Shown here piece after piece: positions 34,981 through 45,100 of a stretch of 64,000 bases of DNA. Position 1 is the stretch's first letter. Every line of letters starts with the position of its first letter. A model generated the notes under the pieces. It worked only from the letters and a program-made list of their open reading frames with translations, searched no databases and was not told the DNA's origin. The position numbers were made by a program, and so were the translations under genes. The stretch comes from an uncultured Acidobacteriota bacterium (GTDB lineage: Bacteria > Acidobacteriota > Terriglobia > Terriglobales > Acidobacteriaceae), in assembly GCA_903851035.1 (NCBI GenBank), contig CAINND010000024.1:1-64000 (forward strand), written 5' to 3'.

Positions 34981-37458
34981 ATGCAGCAAGACCTCTTGTG
35001 CAGCCTTCGTCGTTTTCTTTGCTCGTTCCTTCCCTCCTCCGTGCTGCCGCAAAAGAGCGACCGTGCGCAACTGGATCGCGGATGGATCATCGCCAATCAC
35101 AAGCTGGTCAGCTTTCATGCGGCCTTCCTCACCAGCCTGCTGAGCATCGATCCCACGGTCAGCTCGCGGCTGGATGTGATTCGCCAGATGTTTCTTGGCG
35201 TGGAACTGGTCATCAGTTGCGCCTTCTGGTACCTGGCATGGCACATCAACATCGCCGTGCATGAGATGGGCCACTACCTGGCGGCGGTGAAGACCAACAA
35301 CCTGCGTCCTGAGCTGGCGGCCGAGGCCGAGAAGAAGCTCTCCGGCTCCACGGGCGAGCGCCTTGCCTGGTACGCGCGCATGTTTTTGCTGATTCCCTAT
35401 GGGCGCTTTGAAGGCGTCAACAAGGAGAGCGGCAACTACCATCCGGCGGTGAAGACGCAGAACCTGGCGGTGGCCGCCGCCGGTCCGGAGTACAGCAAGC
35501 TGCTGTGCTGGGCCACGCTGCCGCTGGGACTGGCGCTGACACTGGGCGGAATGGTTTTGAGCGTGCCGATGTCGGTGTACGTGGGCCGCTTGTTCTTCAC
35601 CATTGGCGTGGTGGCCATGCTGGACTTTCTGCTGGCCGATGCCGGCAAGTACAAGGCCTTCCGCCAGCGTCAGCAGGAGGCCGCGGCCAAGGCCGCCGAG
35701 GTTCGCGCCGCGGAGCCGGAGCGCACCGCCGACAGCGGACGTCCGGTGGACCCCAGCCAGTTGCGCCGCAAGCTGCGTCTGCATCGTTTGCAGGAGCTGC
35801 AACTGCCCGACGGAACCGTGGTCTTCGCCCCCTGGGAGTTCCGCAACTCCATCATGGGCGGCCGCCACACGGAGGAGATGGGCGGCAACCTCAGCTTCCA
35901 GGAGTTCATGTTCCTGCCGCTGACGGCGCATGACTACATCGAGGCGCAGCGCGTAACCAACATGCTGCAAAGCCGCGCCATTCAAATCATCCAGGACACC
36001 GAAGGCTTGAACTTTGTCGGCATCGGGCTGGAAGGCGGCATTGTGGCCAGCTACGCACGCCTGAAAGACGACCTGCTGCCGGAAGAGCGCGCCCTGCGCG
36101 TGGCCGTGCAGGCCATTGAGGAGTGCGGCTTCGTTCCCGACCGCGACGTCTGCCTGGCCCTGGACCCGGCGGCCAGCGAGCTGAGCAACGCCTATCGCGA
36201 AAAGACCGGAGAGACCAACGCAGTGGGCCAGTATCTGTTCTGGCGCGCCGAAGACCCCAAGGTGCTGACCACTGACGAGATGGTGGAGCTGTACATCCGC
36301 TGGGTGAAGAAGTATCCCATTGTGAGCATTGAAGACGGCTTTGCCGAAGACGACCATGAGGGCTGGAAGAAGCTGATGGCCGCGCTCGACAAGGACATCC
36401 TCATCATTGGCGACGACCTGGTGACGACCAAGGATTCGACGATCCGTCATTGCGCCGAGCTGGGGCTGATCAACACGGCGCTGATCAAGGCCAACCAGAT
36501 TGGCACCCTGAGCGAGACCCTGCTGGCGACGCGCACGGCCAAGGAGATGGGCCTGTCGCTGGTAGTCAGCCATCGCTCGAAGAGTCCGAACGAGGTGATG
36601 GAGGCCGACATCAGCTTTGCCGTCGGCGCCCTGGGGTTGAAGTGCGGCGGCGGCGCAAACACCGAGCGCCTGGTGAAGTACGGCCGCATCGTGGAGTTGA
36701 TGGAGCAGGCGCGCAAGGGCATTCGCATCACCCGCAAGCTGGACCCGGAGAGCGCCATCGTGGACATCAGCGCGCACGAGGAGCCGACCAACGCCGGCAT
36801 CCCCACGGTAGGCGTGACGGTGATGCTCGACAACGGCATGAAGTTTTCGGCGGCGACACCGCTGGGCACCTCGGCCGGAACCGACGAGGCCATCCACCTT
36901 GTGGACAGCATCATTGAGGCCGGGCCGCTTACGCGCAAGTTCCCGCAGTTCTTCAAGCTAAACGAGCGCGAGAAGACCTACCGCTTTTTGCCCGACCTGA
37001 AGGCCGACGAGTTGGGCCGCGAGAGTCCGGAGCTGGCCTCGCTGTGGCTGCGCAGCAAGCGCTACGGCGGCAAGGGCTGCCTGAACGCCGTGGACAACGT
37101 GGAGCAGATCATCGCGCCGCACTTCCTGGGCAAAAAGCTGAGCGCCCTGGGTAGTTTGGCGGACGTGGACCACGCGCTGCTGGCCCTGGAGTTGGAGATG
37201 GCGCAGAAGCGCGGCAAGCTTTCACCCAATGCCACGGTGGATGAGCGCATCCTGACCATGCAGCGCAAGGCCAACCTGGGCATGAACGCCGTGCTCAGCA
37301 TGAGCCTGGCCATGGGCCGTTTGCTGGCCGCTCGCGAGGGTGCGGAGCTGCCGGATATTTTGCGCGCAGCCGAGCCGGCGATTGACCGCGAGGCTCTGTA
37401 TGGCGTGAAGAGCGCCGCAGATGCGTCGGCGGTGAAGGCCAGCGCCATCGGCGTGTAA
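34981..37458 (+). CDS. M50-like membrane metalloprotease fused to circularly permuted enolase
   Basis: This 825-residue protein starts at an ATG eight bases after AAGGAG. Residues 70-225 form a membrane part with H94-E-M-G-H98, a Gly-Pro motif (A-A-A-G-P-E-Y) in a later helix, and L-A-D220-A-G-K as possible third zinc ligand, as in site-2 proteases. Residues 291-570 are the enolase barrel half: H296, Q-E308-F-M, E351-G-G, A-L-D395, S-I-E451-D, G-D-D479, K503 (I-K-A-N-Q-I-G), S-H531-R-S, K554. Residues 596-795 are the enolase N-terminal half, now last: A-G-I-P-T-V-G-V, P-L-G-T-S631-A-G, G-G-K-G-C-L-N-A-V-D-N-V, L-G-M-N-A-V-L-S-M-S-L-A. All aligned catalytic residues are kept; two insertions interrupt the capping half. 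It may be membrane-anchored enolase or a PEP/2PG-sensing protease. Confidence 0.85.
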   Translation: MQQDLLCSLRRFLCSFLPSSVLPQKSDRAQLDRGWIIANHKLVSFHAAFLTSLLSIDPTVSSRLDVIRQMFLGVELVISCAFWYLAWHINIAVHEMGHYLAAVKTNNLRPELAAEAEKKLSGSTGERLAWYARMFLLIPYGRFEGVNKESGNYHPAVKTQNLAVAAAGPEYSKLLCWATLPLGLALTLGGMVLSVPMSVYVGRLFFTIGVVAMLDFLLADAGKYKAFRQRQQEAAAKAAEVRAAEPERTADSGRPVDPSQLRRKLRLHRLQELQLPDGTVVFAPWEFRNSIMGGRHTEEMGGNLSFQEFMFLPLTAHDYIEAQRVTNMLQSRAIQIIQDTEGLNFVGIGLEGGIVASYARLKDDLLPEERALRVAVQAIEECGFVPDRDVCLALDPAASELSNAYREKTGETNAVGQYLFWRAEDPKVLTTDEMVELYIRWVKKYPIVSIEDGFAEDDHEGWKKLMAALDKDILIIGDDLVTTKDSTIRHCAELGLINTALIKANQIGTLSETLLATRTAKEMGLSLVVSHRSKSPNEVMEADISFAVGALGLKCGGGANTERLVKYGRIVELMEQARKGIRITRKLDPESAIVDISAHEEPTNAGIPTVGVTVMLDNGMKFSAATPLGTSAGTDEAIHLVDSIIEAGPLTRKFPQFFKLNEREKTYRFLPDLKADELGRESPELASLWLRSKRYGGKGCLNAVDNVEQIIAPHFLGKKLSALGSLADVDHALLALELEMAQKRGKLSPNATVDERILTMQRKANLGMNAVLSMSLAMGRLLAAREGAELPDILRAAEPAIDREALYGVKSAADASAVKASAIGV

Positions 37459-37510
37459 GCGGCAATCACACACCGCATCGCTGATGGCCCAAACGCGTTG
37501 CACAAGACAT

Positions 37511-37546
37511 AAGCGCAGGAGGATTGCTCCTGCGCTTTGCTTTTTC
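37511..37546. terminator. bidirectional terminator between convergent PEP-related genes
   Basis: A perfect 10-bp stem AGCGCAGGAG-5 nt-CTCCTGCGCT is followed by TTGCTTTTTC on the plus strand; the minus side is weaker. It lies between the enolase-fusion and PPDK-like stops. Confidence 0.75.
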
Positions 37547-37595
37547 ACGCGAATCATTACACGCGAATGCACATCTTCCACGGCAAGCGCGGCGG

Positions 37596-40277
37596 CTAGC
37601 AGTCGTCCGGGCCGGGCAGGCGGATATTTTCTTCCTTGCAGATTTTTTCCAACTGCCGCACCGACCAGCAGGCCTTGAAGTCGTAGAAGATGCGGAAGGG
37701 CTGTTGCAGCATCTCCAGCACGGTGAGGGTCTGCGCGTCGCTCCATGCGGGCAGGGCGCGGCAGACCTCATCGAGCGGGGCGTGGCTGAGCTTGAGGGTG
37801 ATGAGTCCCCAGCTCAGGTTGCCGGCATGCAGTGAGAGGTCTTCCAGCCCGTTCTTCAGAATCTGTTTGCGTGCCAGCAGCACGCGGCGCTCGCCCACGT
37901 TGTGCAACACCTGCATATATTTTTCAAACAGCACCCACTCGTTCACCAGCATGGCAATCTCGGCCGGGGTAAAGGCCTTCCAGAACTTGATGGGATAGCG
38001 CAGGCAGAGGAAGCGGCCGAGCATGAAGGCGCCTGCCTCGTAGCCGGAGAGGTGGCTTTCCTTCAGCGTGGCCAGGGTGCGGCGGAAGAAGCGTATCTTG
38101 CGCTCCAGGGTGAGCATTTCGAAGACGTTGCTCTGGCCCAGATGGTCGCCGATGTCGCTCTTGAGCACCTCCTCGGAGTAAAGCTCCTCGTGGTTGTCGA
38201 ACCAGGCGTTGACCAGGCGGCGGGCGCTGTCGGTATCCGTGCGCAGCTCAAAGTTCACCAGGCGGATGACCTCGCCGAGGGTGGAGCTCTGGTCAAACTC
38301 CAGGCCGCGGTTGAGCTGCTGATAGTAGCGGAAGGCGTAGGCGATCTGCGCGAAGCTGGTCGTTTCGTCCTCGTCGAGGGCGAAGATTTCTCCCTGCATG
38401 TAGCGCAGCAGGCGGCCCGGGCGGAAGTGGGCGCGGCCGATATAGACCGTGGCATGGCGAGAACTGATGGTGATCCAGTCGCCCTCACGAACCTCCACGC
38501 CCTCGGCGTTGATGAGCCCGCCATCCTCGCGCTGTTCCAGCCGCACGCCGCTTTTTTCCAGGCTGAGCAGGCCGGGGATGCCGAGGCTCTGGCAGATGGT
38601 GACGACGTGCACGGCGGCCGAGGTGAGGCTGATGATGGCATCCATCTCACGCATCACCGCCGAATCGGTGGGCAGGAAGGTCTGCTTGCAGAGGCAGACT
38701 TTTTCTCCCTGGCCCTTGGCGGTGAGCGCGGTTGCACCGCTGAAGAAGACGCGCGCGCTCATGGCCGAACGCGGCAGCACGCTGACGCCGGTGCAGAACC
38801 TCTGCAACGCCTGCAGGTCGTGCTCGTCAATCGTGTCGCTGGTGAGCTGCTTGATGTGATAGGGGCGGATCAGTTCGGTGACGCGCTGGCGGCTGATGAT
38901 GCCGGATTTGTGCATGTCCACGGCGCTGATGACGGCGGCGCGGCCAACCATGCCTGTCTGGTTGAGCTGAAGCAGGGCGAAGAGCTGGTGGCGCTCGGTG
39001 GCCTCCACCGCAAACTCGATGGTGACCGGCGACTCGAACTCGCGCTCCAGATGGCCGAAGCTGGGCACAAAGTGATGCACGGCCGGGAAGCTGTCGCGGA
39101 TGGCCTCCGGATCTTCGAAGGCCAGGGACTTGGCCTCGGCCGTGCCGGTCATCATCTCCTCGCCAAAGACGTTGTGCGCGGTTTGCAGTTCGCTGCCGAG
39201 GCCGGTCTGCGAGTGGCGGCTGTTGACCACGCCGACGTAAGCCGACTCATCGCGCACGGTGCAGACCATTTTTTGCAGGATGAGGCTGGGATGATGCTCG
39301 GCGCCTCGGCAGAGGGCCAGCACAAGCTCCTGGTTGGCCTCAAAATGATGGTAGGCCTGGCGGGCGAGGAAGGATGCCTGGCGATAAGGGTCCTCGACGA
39401 GCTCACGATGTTCGCGGCTCAGCTCCTGGCAAAGGCGCGCGGTCAGCTCGACCACCTGCTCGTCGGCCAGGTCGGCGCGAACTTCGCCCAGCAAACGTGT
39501 GTAATCCTCGCGGCCCAGCGCCTGGCAAAGGTTGCGCAGGTTGTTGAGAAACATCTTATGCGCCGCCTGCAGGCCGTAACGTTTTTCCAGGCTGGGCAGG
39601 GTGCGCGGCGTGACGCCCACGTTGAGGTAGGTATCGAGCAGGCCGGGAATGTAATACGCGGTGGCGCAGCGCAGGGCGAAGATGAGCGGCTCGTTGGGGT
39701 CGCCGAGCTTCTGCATGGTCAGCAATTCAAGCTGGCGGATGGCCTCGGCCAGATGCAGCTCAAAATCCTTGTGGCGCTCGGCGTAGGTCTGCGTGGTGAG
39801 CACGGCAAAATCCGGCACGGGATAGCCCATCTGGCTGAGCTTGAGCAGGATGAAGGCCTTCTGGCTGATCTCCTGTTCGCTGTGCGTCTGCTGGCTGCTG
39901 CTGGGCACCACGTAGGGGCTCTCCGAAGGCGGCACGGGTGAGATGCCGAGAAAGCCTTCACTGGTGCGCACACAGGCCAGTTGCTGGGCGGAGTCCTTGT
40001 GGCCATTGCGGGCGTTGAGGATGAGCGCCAGGTGCGCCTTGGCCTCGTCGAGCGAGGCGTTGCAGAGGGTGGGCAGGTCGGTCTCCCGCACGTTGAGCGA
40101 GAGCTGCGGGCCACTTGCCAGGCGATAGGTGGCCACCGGCGGCAGATAGCCGATGGGCTGCGGCGGAATGGGCTCTCCGGCGGCGGGCATGGCGCGGCGG
40201 GAAAGCAGTGTGCGGCGATTGTAGAAGCTGCCGCGGATGCGCAGTTCGGCGATATCGGCGGATGCGAGCAGGTCCAT
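37596..40277 (-). CDS. PPDK-like (PEP/pyruvate-binding) protein lacking phosphohistidine
   Basis: This 893-residue protein starts at the ATG at 40275-40277; a TTG 24 bases upstream is weaker. Residues 140-450 follow the pyruvate phosphate dikinase nucleotide-binding domain: M-G-Y-P-V-P-D-F-A-V-L-T, A-L-R-C-A-T...P-G-L-L-D-T-Y-L-N-V-G-V, L-Q-K-M-V, T-G-L-G-S-E-L-Q-T-A-H-N-V-F-G-E. The phosphohistidine domain near 540-600 aligns well, but M-T-S-H-A-A-V is L-T-S-A554-A-V, removing the His; a His lies three residues later. The last 270 residues are helical and do not look like the PEP-binding barrel. It is probably a regulatory or altered phosphotransfer protein. Confidence 0.75.
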   Translation of the reverse strand: MDLLASADIAELRIRGSFYNRRTLLSRRAMPAAGEPIPPQPIGYLPPVATYRLASGPQLSLNVRETDLPTLCNASLDEAKAHLALILNARNGHKDSAQQLACVRTSEGFLGISPVPPSESPYVVPSSSQQTHSEQEISQKAFILLKLSQMGYPVPDFAVLTTQTYAERHKDFELHLAEAIRQLELLTMQKLGDPNEPLIFALRCATAYYIPGLLDTYLNVGVTPRTLPSLEKRYGLQAAHKMFLNNLRNLCQALGREDYTRLLGEVRADLADEQVVELTARLCQELSREHRELVEDPYRQASFLARQAYHHFEANQELVLALCRGAEHHPSLILQKMVCTVRDESAYVGVVNSRHSQTGLGSELQTAHNVFGEEMMTGTAEAKSLAFEDPEAIRDSFPAVHHFVPSFGHLEREFESPVTIEFAVEATERHQLFALLQLNQTGMVGRAAVISAVDMHKSGIISRQRVTELIRPYHIKQLTSDTIDEHDLQALQRFCTGVSVLPRSAMSARVFFSGATALTAKGQGEKVCLCKQTFLPTDSAVMREMDAIISLTSAAVHVVTICQSLGIPGLLSLEKSGVRLEQREDGGLINAEGVEVREGDWITISSRHATVYIGRAHFRPGRLLRYMQGEIFALDEDETTSFAQIAYAFRYYQQLNRGLEFDQSSTLGEVIRLVNFELRTDTDSARRLVNAWFDNHEELYSEEVLKSDIGDHLGQSNVFEMLTLERKIRFFRRTLATLKESHLSGYEAGAFMLGRFLCLRYPIKFWKAFTPAEIAMLVNEWVLFEKYMQVLHNVGERRVLLARKQILKNGLEDLSLHAGNLSWGLITLKLSHAPLDEVCRALPAWSDAQTLTVLEMLQQPFRIFYDFKACWSVRQLEKICKEENIRLPGPDDC

Positions 40278-40593
40278 AGACGGCAATTCCCCGGGCGGCA
40301 AGGTTAGTCCGGCAGGGGCAATGCCTGTCTGTGTGGAAAGTCACCGGCGGCGGTGACCCGTGGCCCGGGCAGTGCAAGGATTCCCCGGACAGGATAAGGT
40401 CAACCGCCCGGCAGGCGGGTTTAATAGATTGCAGCAGAAGGGCTTGGCGTGCGCAGGTGGGCGCGCCGGGCAATTACTTTGGAACCAGCAGCGCAACATC
40501 CGGCGAGAAACCGGGTTTGCCTACCTAGCAGCCATGGGGTCATGATGCACCCGGCTGAAGTGTACGAGAGTCGACGCAAGGAGCGACGAGTTT
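40278..40593. other. intergenic region with palindromes, divergent genes
   Basis: This 316-bp region between the PPDK-like start and the DUF3300 gene has no credible ORF. It contains GTCACC-ggcggc-GGTGAC (40340-40357) and a second hairpin CCGCC-cggca-GGCGG (about 40406-40420), either of which could be an operator or transcript hairpin. Confidence 0.4.
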
Positions 40594-41961
40594 ATGAAAT
40601 GGAATCAAGCAGTTCGAGAGTTTTTCCAGCCGGCGGAAGCCGTGCGCACCAACGCCCAGGCGCTGGCGCAGACCGCCCGTGGTGGAGTGGCCCTGCTGCT
40701 GAGTGCGCTGATGATTATGGTCCCCATGGGCCAGGCAACGGCGTTTGCGCAGGAAGTTGCCATGCCGGCCGCACAGGCTAGTACTACGCCGGCCGCCGGC
40801 AGCGAGCCGCTGACGCAGGCTCAGTTGGGCCAGTTGGTGGCGCCCATCGCGCTCTACCCTGATTCGCTGGTGGCGCAGGTGCTGGCGGCTTCAACCTATC
40901 CCACGCAGGTGGTGGAAGCCGACCGCTGGGTGCAGGCGCAGGGCAGCGCCCCGGCCAACCAGATTGCCGCCGGTGCCGACGCCCACACCTGGGACGCCAG
41001 CGTGAAGGCCTTGTGTGCCTTCCCAACCGTGTTGGCACAGATGGACAAGAACATTCAGTGGACGACCGATTTGGGCAACGCCTACTACAACCAGCCGCAG
41101 GATGTGATGGACGCCGTGCAGGCCATGCGCCACAAGGCTCATGATGCAGGCAACCTGCGCAGCACTCCGCAGCAGACGGTGACGGTGCAGGATGAAGCCA
41201 TCGCCATTGCTCCGGCCAATCCGGAAGTGGTGTATGTGCCGGTGTATAACCCCTGGTCGGTGTGGGGCTATCCGGTAGCCATGTATCCGGGCTTTTACTG
41301 GGCGGCGCCTCCGGGAATCTTCTGGGGCGGCATGGCAGTCGGCTTTGGACTGGGCATCGGCATCGGCCTGTGGGGCGGCTGGGGCTGGGGCTGGGGACAC
41401 TGGGGCTGCGGCTGGGGTCCGCATTGGGGCGGGCGCGGCGTGTTCTATAACCACAACACTTACATTACGCACAGCAGCACGGTGTACAACCGCGGCTACG
41501 GCCGCCCGGGTGGACCTCCGCGCAGCTTTGCCGGAACCCGCGGCAGCTATGCACGGCCGGGTGCGCGTCCGGGTGGCGGCTACAACCGTCCTGGCGGCGC
41601 GGGCTTCAACCGCGGCGGGGCTGGCATGAATCGTCCGGGAGCGGGCGGTACGGCACGGCCGGGAACGACGGGACGCAGCTATGGACAGACTGGCATGAAC
41701 CGTGGAGGCAGCAACATGCGGCCGGGTGGCACGGTCAGCCGTCCGGGCAGCGCAGGCAGCTATAACCGTCCGGGAGGCAGCTCGATGAGCCGTCCCAGCA
41801 GCGGTGGCAGCCGGCCCAGCATGGGCGGATCGCGCGGCATGAGCGCGCCGCGCAGTTCGGGTGGCGGGCATGTAAGCGCACCGCGCAGCTCCGGCGGCGG
41901 GCACATGAGCAGCGGTCACAGCTCAGGCGGCCATTCGGGTGGCGGCGGACGCCGTCGCTAA
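40594..41961 (+). CDS. DUF3300 exported protein with Gly/Arg-rich tail
   Basis: This 455-residue protein has a hydrophobic export segment at about 29-52 (G-G-V-A-L-L-L-S-A-L-M-I-M-V-P-M-G). The DUF3300 core includes L-V-A-P-I-A-L-Y-P-D-S-L-V-A-Q-V-L-A-A-S-T-Y-P and V-V-Y-V-P-V-Y-N-P-W-S-V-W-G-Y-P. Then come a Gly/Trp stretch (G-L-W-G-G-W-G-W-G-W-G) and about 150 residues of Gly/Arg/Pro/Ser repeats (R-P-G-G, A-P-R-S-S-G-G-G-H). AAGGAG precedes the start. It is probably periplasmic or surface-exposed; the family has no known function. Confidence 0.8.
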   Translation: MKWNQAVREFFQPAEAVRTNAQALAQTARGGVALLLSALMIMVPMGQATAFAQEVAMPAAQASTTPAAGSEPLTQAQLGQLVAPIALYPDSLVAQVLAASTYPTQVVEADRWVQAQGSAPANQIAAGADAHTWDASVKALCAFPTVLAQMDKNIQWTTDLGNAYYNQPQDVMDAVQAMRHKAHDAGNLRSTPQQTVTVQDEAIAIAPANPEVVYVPVYNPWSVWGYPVAMYPGFYWAAPPGIFWGGMAVGFGLGIGIGLWGGWGWGWGHWGCGWGPHWGGRGVFYNHNTYITHSSTVYNRGYGRPGGPPRSFAGTRGSYARPGARPGGGYNRPGGAGFNRGGAGMNRPGAGGTARPGTTGRSYGQTGMNRGGSNMRPGGTVSRPGSAGSYNRPGGSSMSRPSSGGSRPSMGGSRGMSAPRSSGGGHVSAPRSSGGGHMSSGHSSGGHSGGGGRRR

Positions 41962-41981
41962 ACAAACTAGGTACCTAACCA

Positions 41982-42012
41982 GTGGGGAGGCCAAACGGCC
42001 TCCCCACTTTTA
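41982..42012 (+). terminator. rho-independent terminator
   Basis: A perfect 11-bp stem GTGGGGAGGCC-aaac-GGCCTCCCCAC is followed by TTTTA, 21 bp after the DUF3300 stop. Confidence 0.9.
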
Positions 42013-42151
42013 TGCCATCCGCGGCCAACGAATTTCATCCAATCCATTAATTTCTTGTTCATATCGATTTCGATTCTGCTAATCTTTTTTCATCCCTTAG
42101 TAATTCCGTTCACCGTTACACGAAGACACCAATTTCGAAGGAGCTTGGCCG

Positions 42152-45100
42152 ATGAGAAGCCGCTCGATCGCCGTTCTATTTGTTTTTCTACTCACCATTT
42201 TTGCCTGTTGCGCGATGGCGCAAACCTTCCGTGGCAGCATCCAGGGAACCGTGACGGATGCCAGCGGAGCCGCGGTAGCCGGAGCCCGGGTCGAAGTCAG
42301 CAGCCCGGAGACCGGACTTCGCCGTCACATCCTGACCAACGCGGCAGGCGAGTACGTGGCCAGCGAACTTCCGCTGGGCACCTACACGGTGGCGATTGAA
42401 AAGGCAGGCTTCCGCAAGGTGAACCTGACGCAGATTCCGGTGAGCGTGGGCGCACCGGCCCGTGCCGACGCGCACTTGCAGGCCGGCGAAGTGAAGGAAA
42501 CGGTGGAAGTGGTGGCCGACGTTCCCATGGTGGAGACGGCCAGCAACACCACGGGCGGCACCATCGGCGCGGCCGAGGCCAGCGAGCTGCCGGTGAACGG
42601 ACGCGACTTTACCAAGCTGCTGGAGCTGGTACCCGGCACCACGAGCGATCCGGTGGGCTCGACCGAATCGGCCGGCAGCTACGGACTGTTCAGCCTGAAC
42701 GGCAACCGCGGCCGCAGCAACAACTACCTGTTGGACGGCACGGACATGAATGACGGCTACCGCAACCTGCCCAGCATCAACCAGGCGGGCGTGTGGGGAT
42801 GCCCCTCGACGATCCTTCCGGTGGACGCGCTGGCCGAGATTCCCGTGACCGGCAGCCCGGAGGCCGAATTCGGACGCAGCTCGGGCGCCACGGTCAACAT
42901 TGTGACCAAGAGTGGCACCAACGTCCTGCACGGCACGGCCTTTGAGTACTTCCGCGACGCCGCACTGGGCGCGCGCAACTACTTCAACACTACGGTGTAT
43001 CCCAAGAACAGCTTCACCAACCATCAGTTTGGCGGCAGCCTGGGCGGCACCATCGTCAAGGACAAGAGCTTCTTCTTTGTGGCCTACGAGGGTCAGCGCG
43101 AAAACGGCGGACTGCCGCAGCTGGGCCAGGTTCCCACCCAGGCCGATATTGCGGCCAACACGCCGATGGGCGGCATCAACCCGGTCATCCAGAACCTGCT
43201 GGCTCGTAACCCCTGGGGCACCCTGCCGGCCAGCGGACTGGGCAATGAGACCTTCAGCACGCCCTTCAGCAACGACAGTGACAACCTGATCGTGAAGGTG
43301 GACCAGCACCTGAAGCTGTTCAGCGCCGGCGACCTGCTGACCGGTCGCTACTTCTTCAGCCGCGGCACGCAGAGCTTCCCGCTGGGCATGCTGGCCACGG
43401 GCAGCAGCGCGCCGGGCTTCAACACCTACACTCCGACGCACGTCAACATCCTCTCGCTGAGCTACACCACGGTGCCGCGCAACGACCTGATCATCGAAAT
43501 CCGCGGCGGCTACAACCGCTTCCTGCAGGGCTTCCTGCCGCAGGATCGCTCCTTCAACCCGGAGACGATTGGCCTGTACACCCTGCCGGACGCGATCCTG
43601 GAGCCGAAGGTTGACCTGGCACACGACACCGGCCTGCCCACCATCAACGTGGGCGCCTATAGCCCGATCGGCGCCACCGCCAGCGACGCGCGCGGCCGCA
43701 TCGACACCAACTACCAGCTCTTCGGCAACCTCAGCCTGACCAAGGGCAAGCACAACTTCAAGACCGGCTACGAGTGGCGGCGCACGTTCATCAACAGCTA
43801 TATCGACAGCGGCCACCGCGGCAAGCTGGGCTTCAACTCACTGGGCGACTTCCTCGCCGGCACGATTGACAGCGGCAGTTCGGCGGCCGGGGCGGGCACG
43901 CGCTACACCTACCAGAACAACAGCGGCGCCTACTTCCAGGATTCCTGGAAGGCAACCAAGCGGCTGACCGTGAACTACGGCGTGCGCTGGGATTACTTCG
44001 GCGTGGTGGGCGAAAAGAATCACCAGTTCAGCCTGTTTGACGTGAACACGGCGGGCCTGCTCCCGGTGGGCACCGGCGGCGGACCGTCGACGCTGTATCC
44101 GAAGGACTACAACAACTTCGCGCCGCGCATCAGCCTGGTGGACGACCTGCTGGGCAACGGTAAGCTGGTGCTGCGCACCGGCGTGGGCATCTTCTACGAC
44201 GGCGCATCACAGGACTTCTTTGTGGGCAACCAGCCGTGGAACACCTATGCGGCGCAGGCCGGCCCGGCGTTCAACAACATCCAGTTCTCCTTCTCTCCGG
44301 CCTCGCAGATTCAGAGCGGGCATGAGGTTTTTGATCCCTCCACCTACAGCCCGAACTCGGCCTTCACGGTCAGCCAGGCGCTGGCCACTCCGCGCTACGT
44401 CAGCTACAACCTGAACATCGAGTCGCAGGTGACGAAGAAGATTGCCGTGCAGGTGGGCTATGTCGGCTCGCAGGGCCGCCACCTCTTCCGCTTCCGCGAC
44501 ATCAACCAGTTCAACAACGTCAACGGTACGGTGGATAACTGCGGCAACGGCACCAGCATCGGCTACGGCAGCCAGTGCTTCCCCAACTACTACTATGTGA
44601 ACCAGGTCGAGACCAGCGCGGAGTCGAACTACAACTCGCTGCAGGCTACGTTGAAGCTGCAGAACTGGCACGGGCTGACCTCGACGGTGAACTACACCTG
44701 GGCGCACTCGATTGACACGGCCAGCGACGGTTTGGACTTTGTGCCCAACGCCGCGCAGCCGGACAACAGCTGGAATCCCCACGCCGAGCGCGCCAGCTCG
44801 AACTTTGACGTGCGCCAGCGTTTGCAGTGGTACTTCAGCTACAACCTGCCCAAGGTGGATACCTTGAAGTGGCTGACCAACGGCTGGGCGCTGGACGGCA
44901 TGTTCAACTTTGCCACCGGCCAGCCCTACACCGTGCACTACCTCTTCGAGGGCGACTACAACGGCAGCGGCGAATACTTTGGCCGTCCGGACATCATCGG
45001 CAACCCGAAGGCCAAGCACGGCATCAACAACGCCGATGGCGGCTATAACCTGCTGAATGCCGCGGCCTTCGCCGTTCCCTGTACCTGGGATAGCGTGGCC

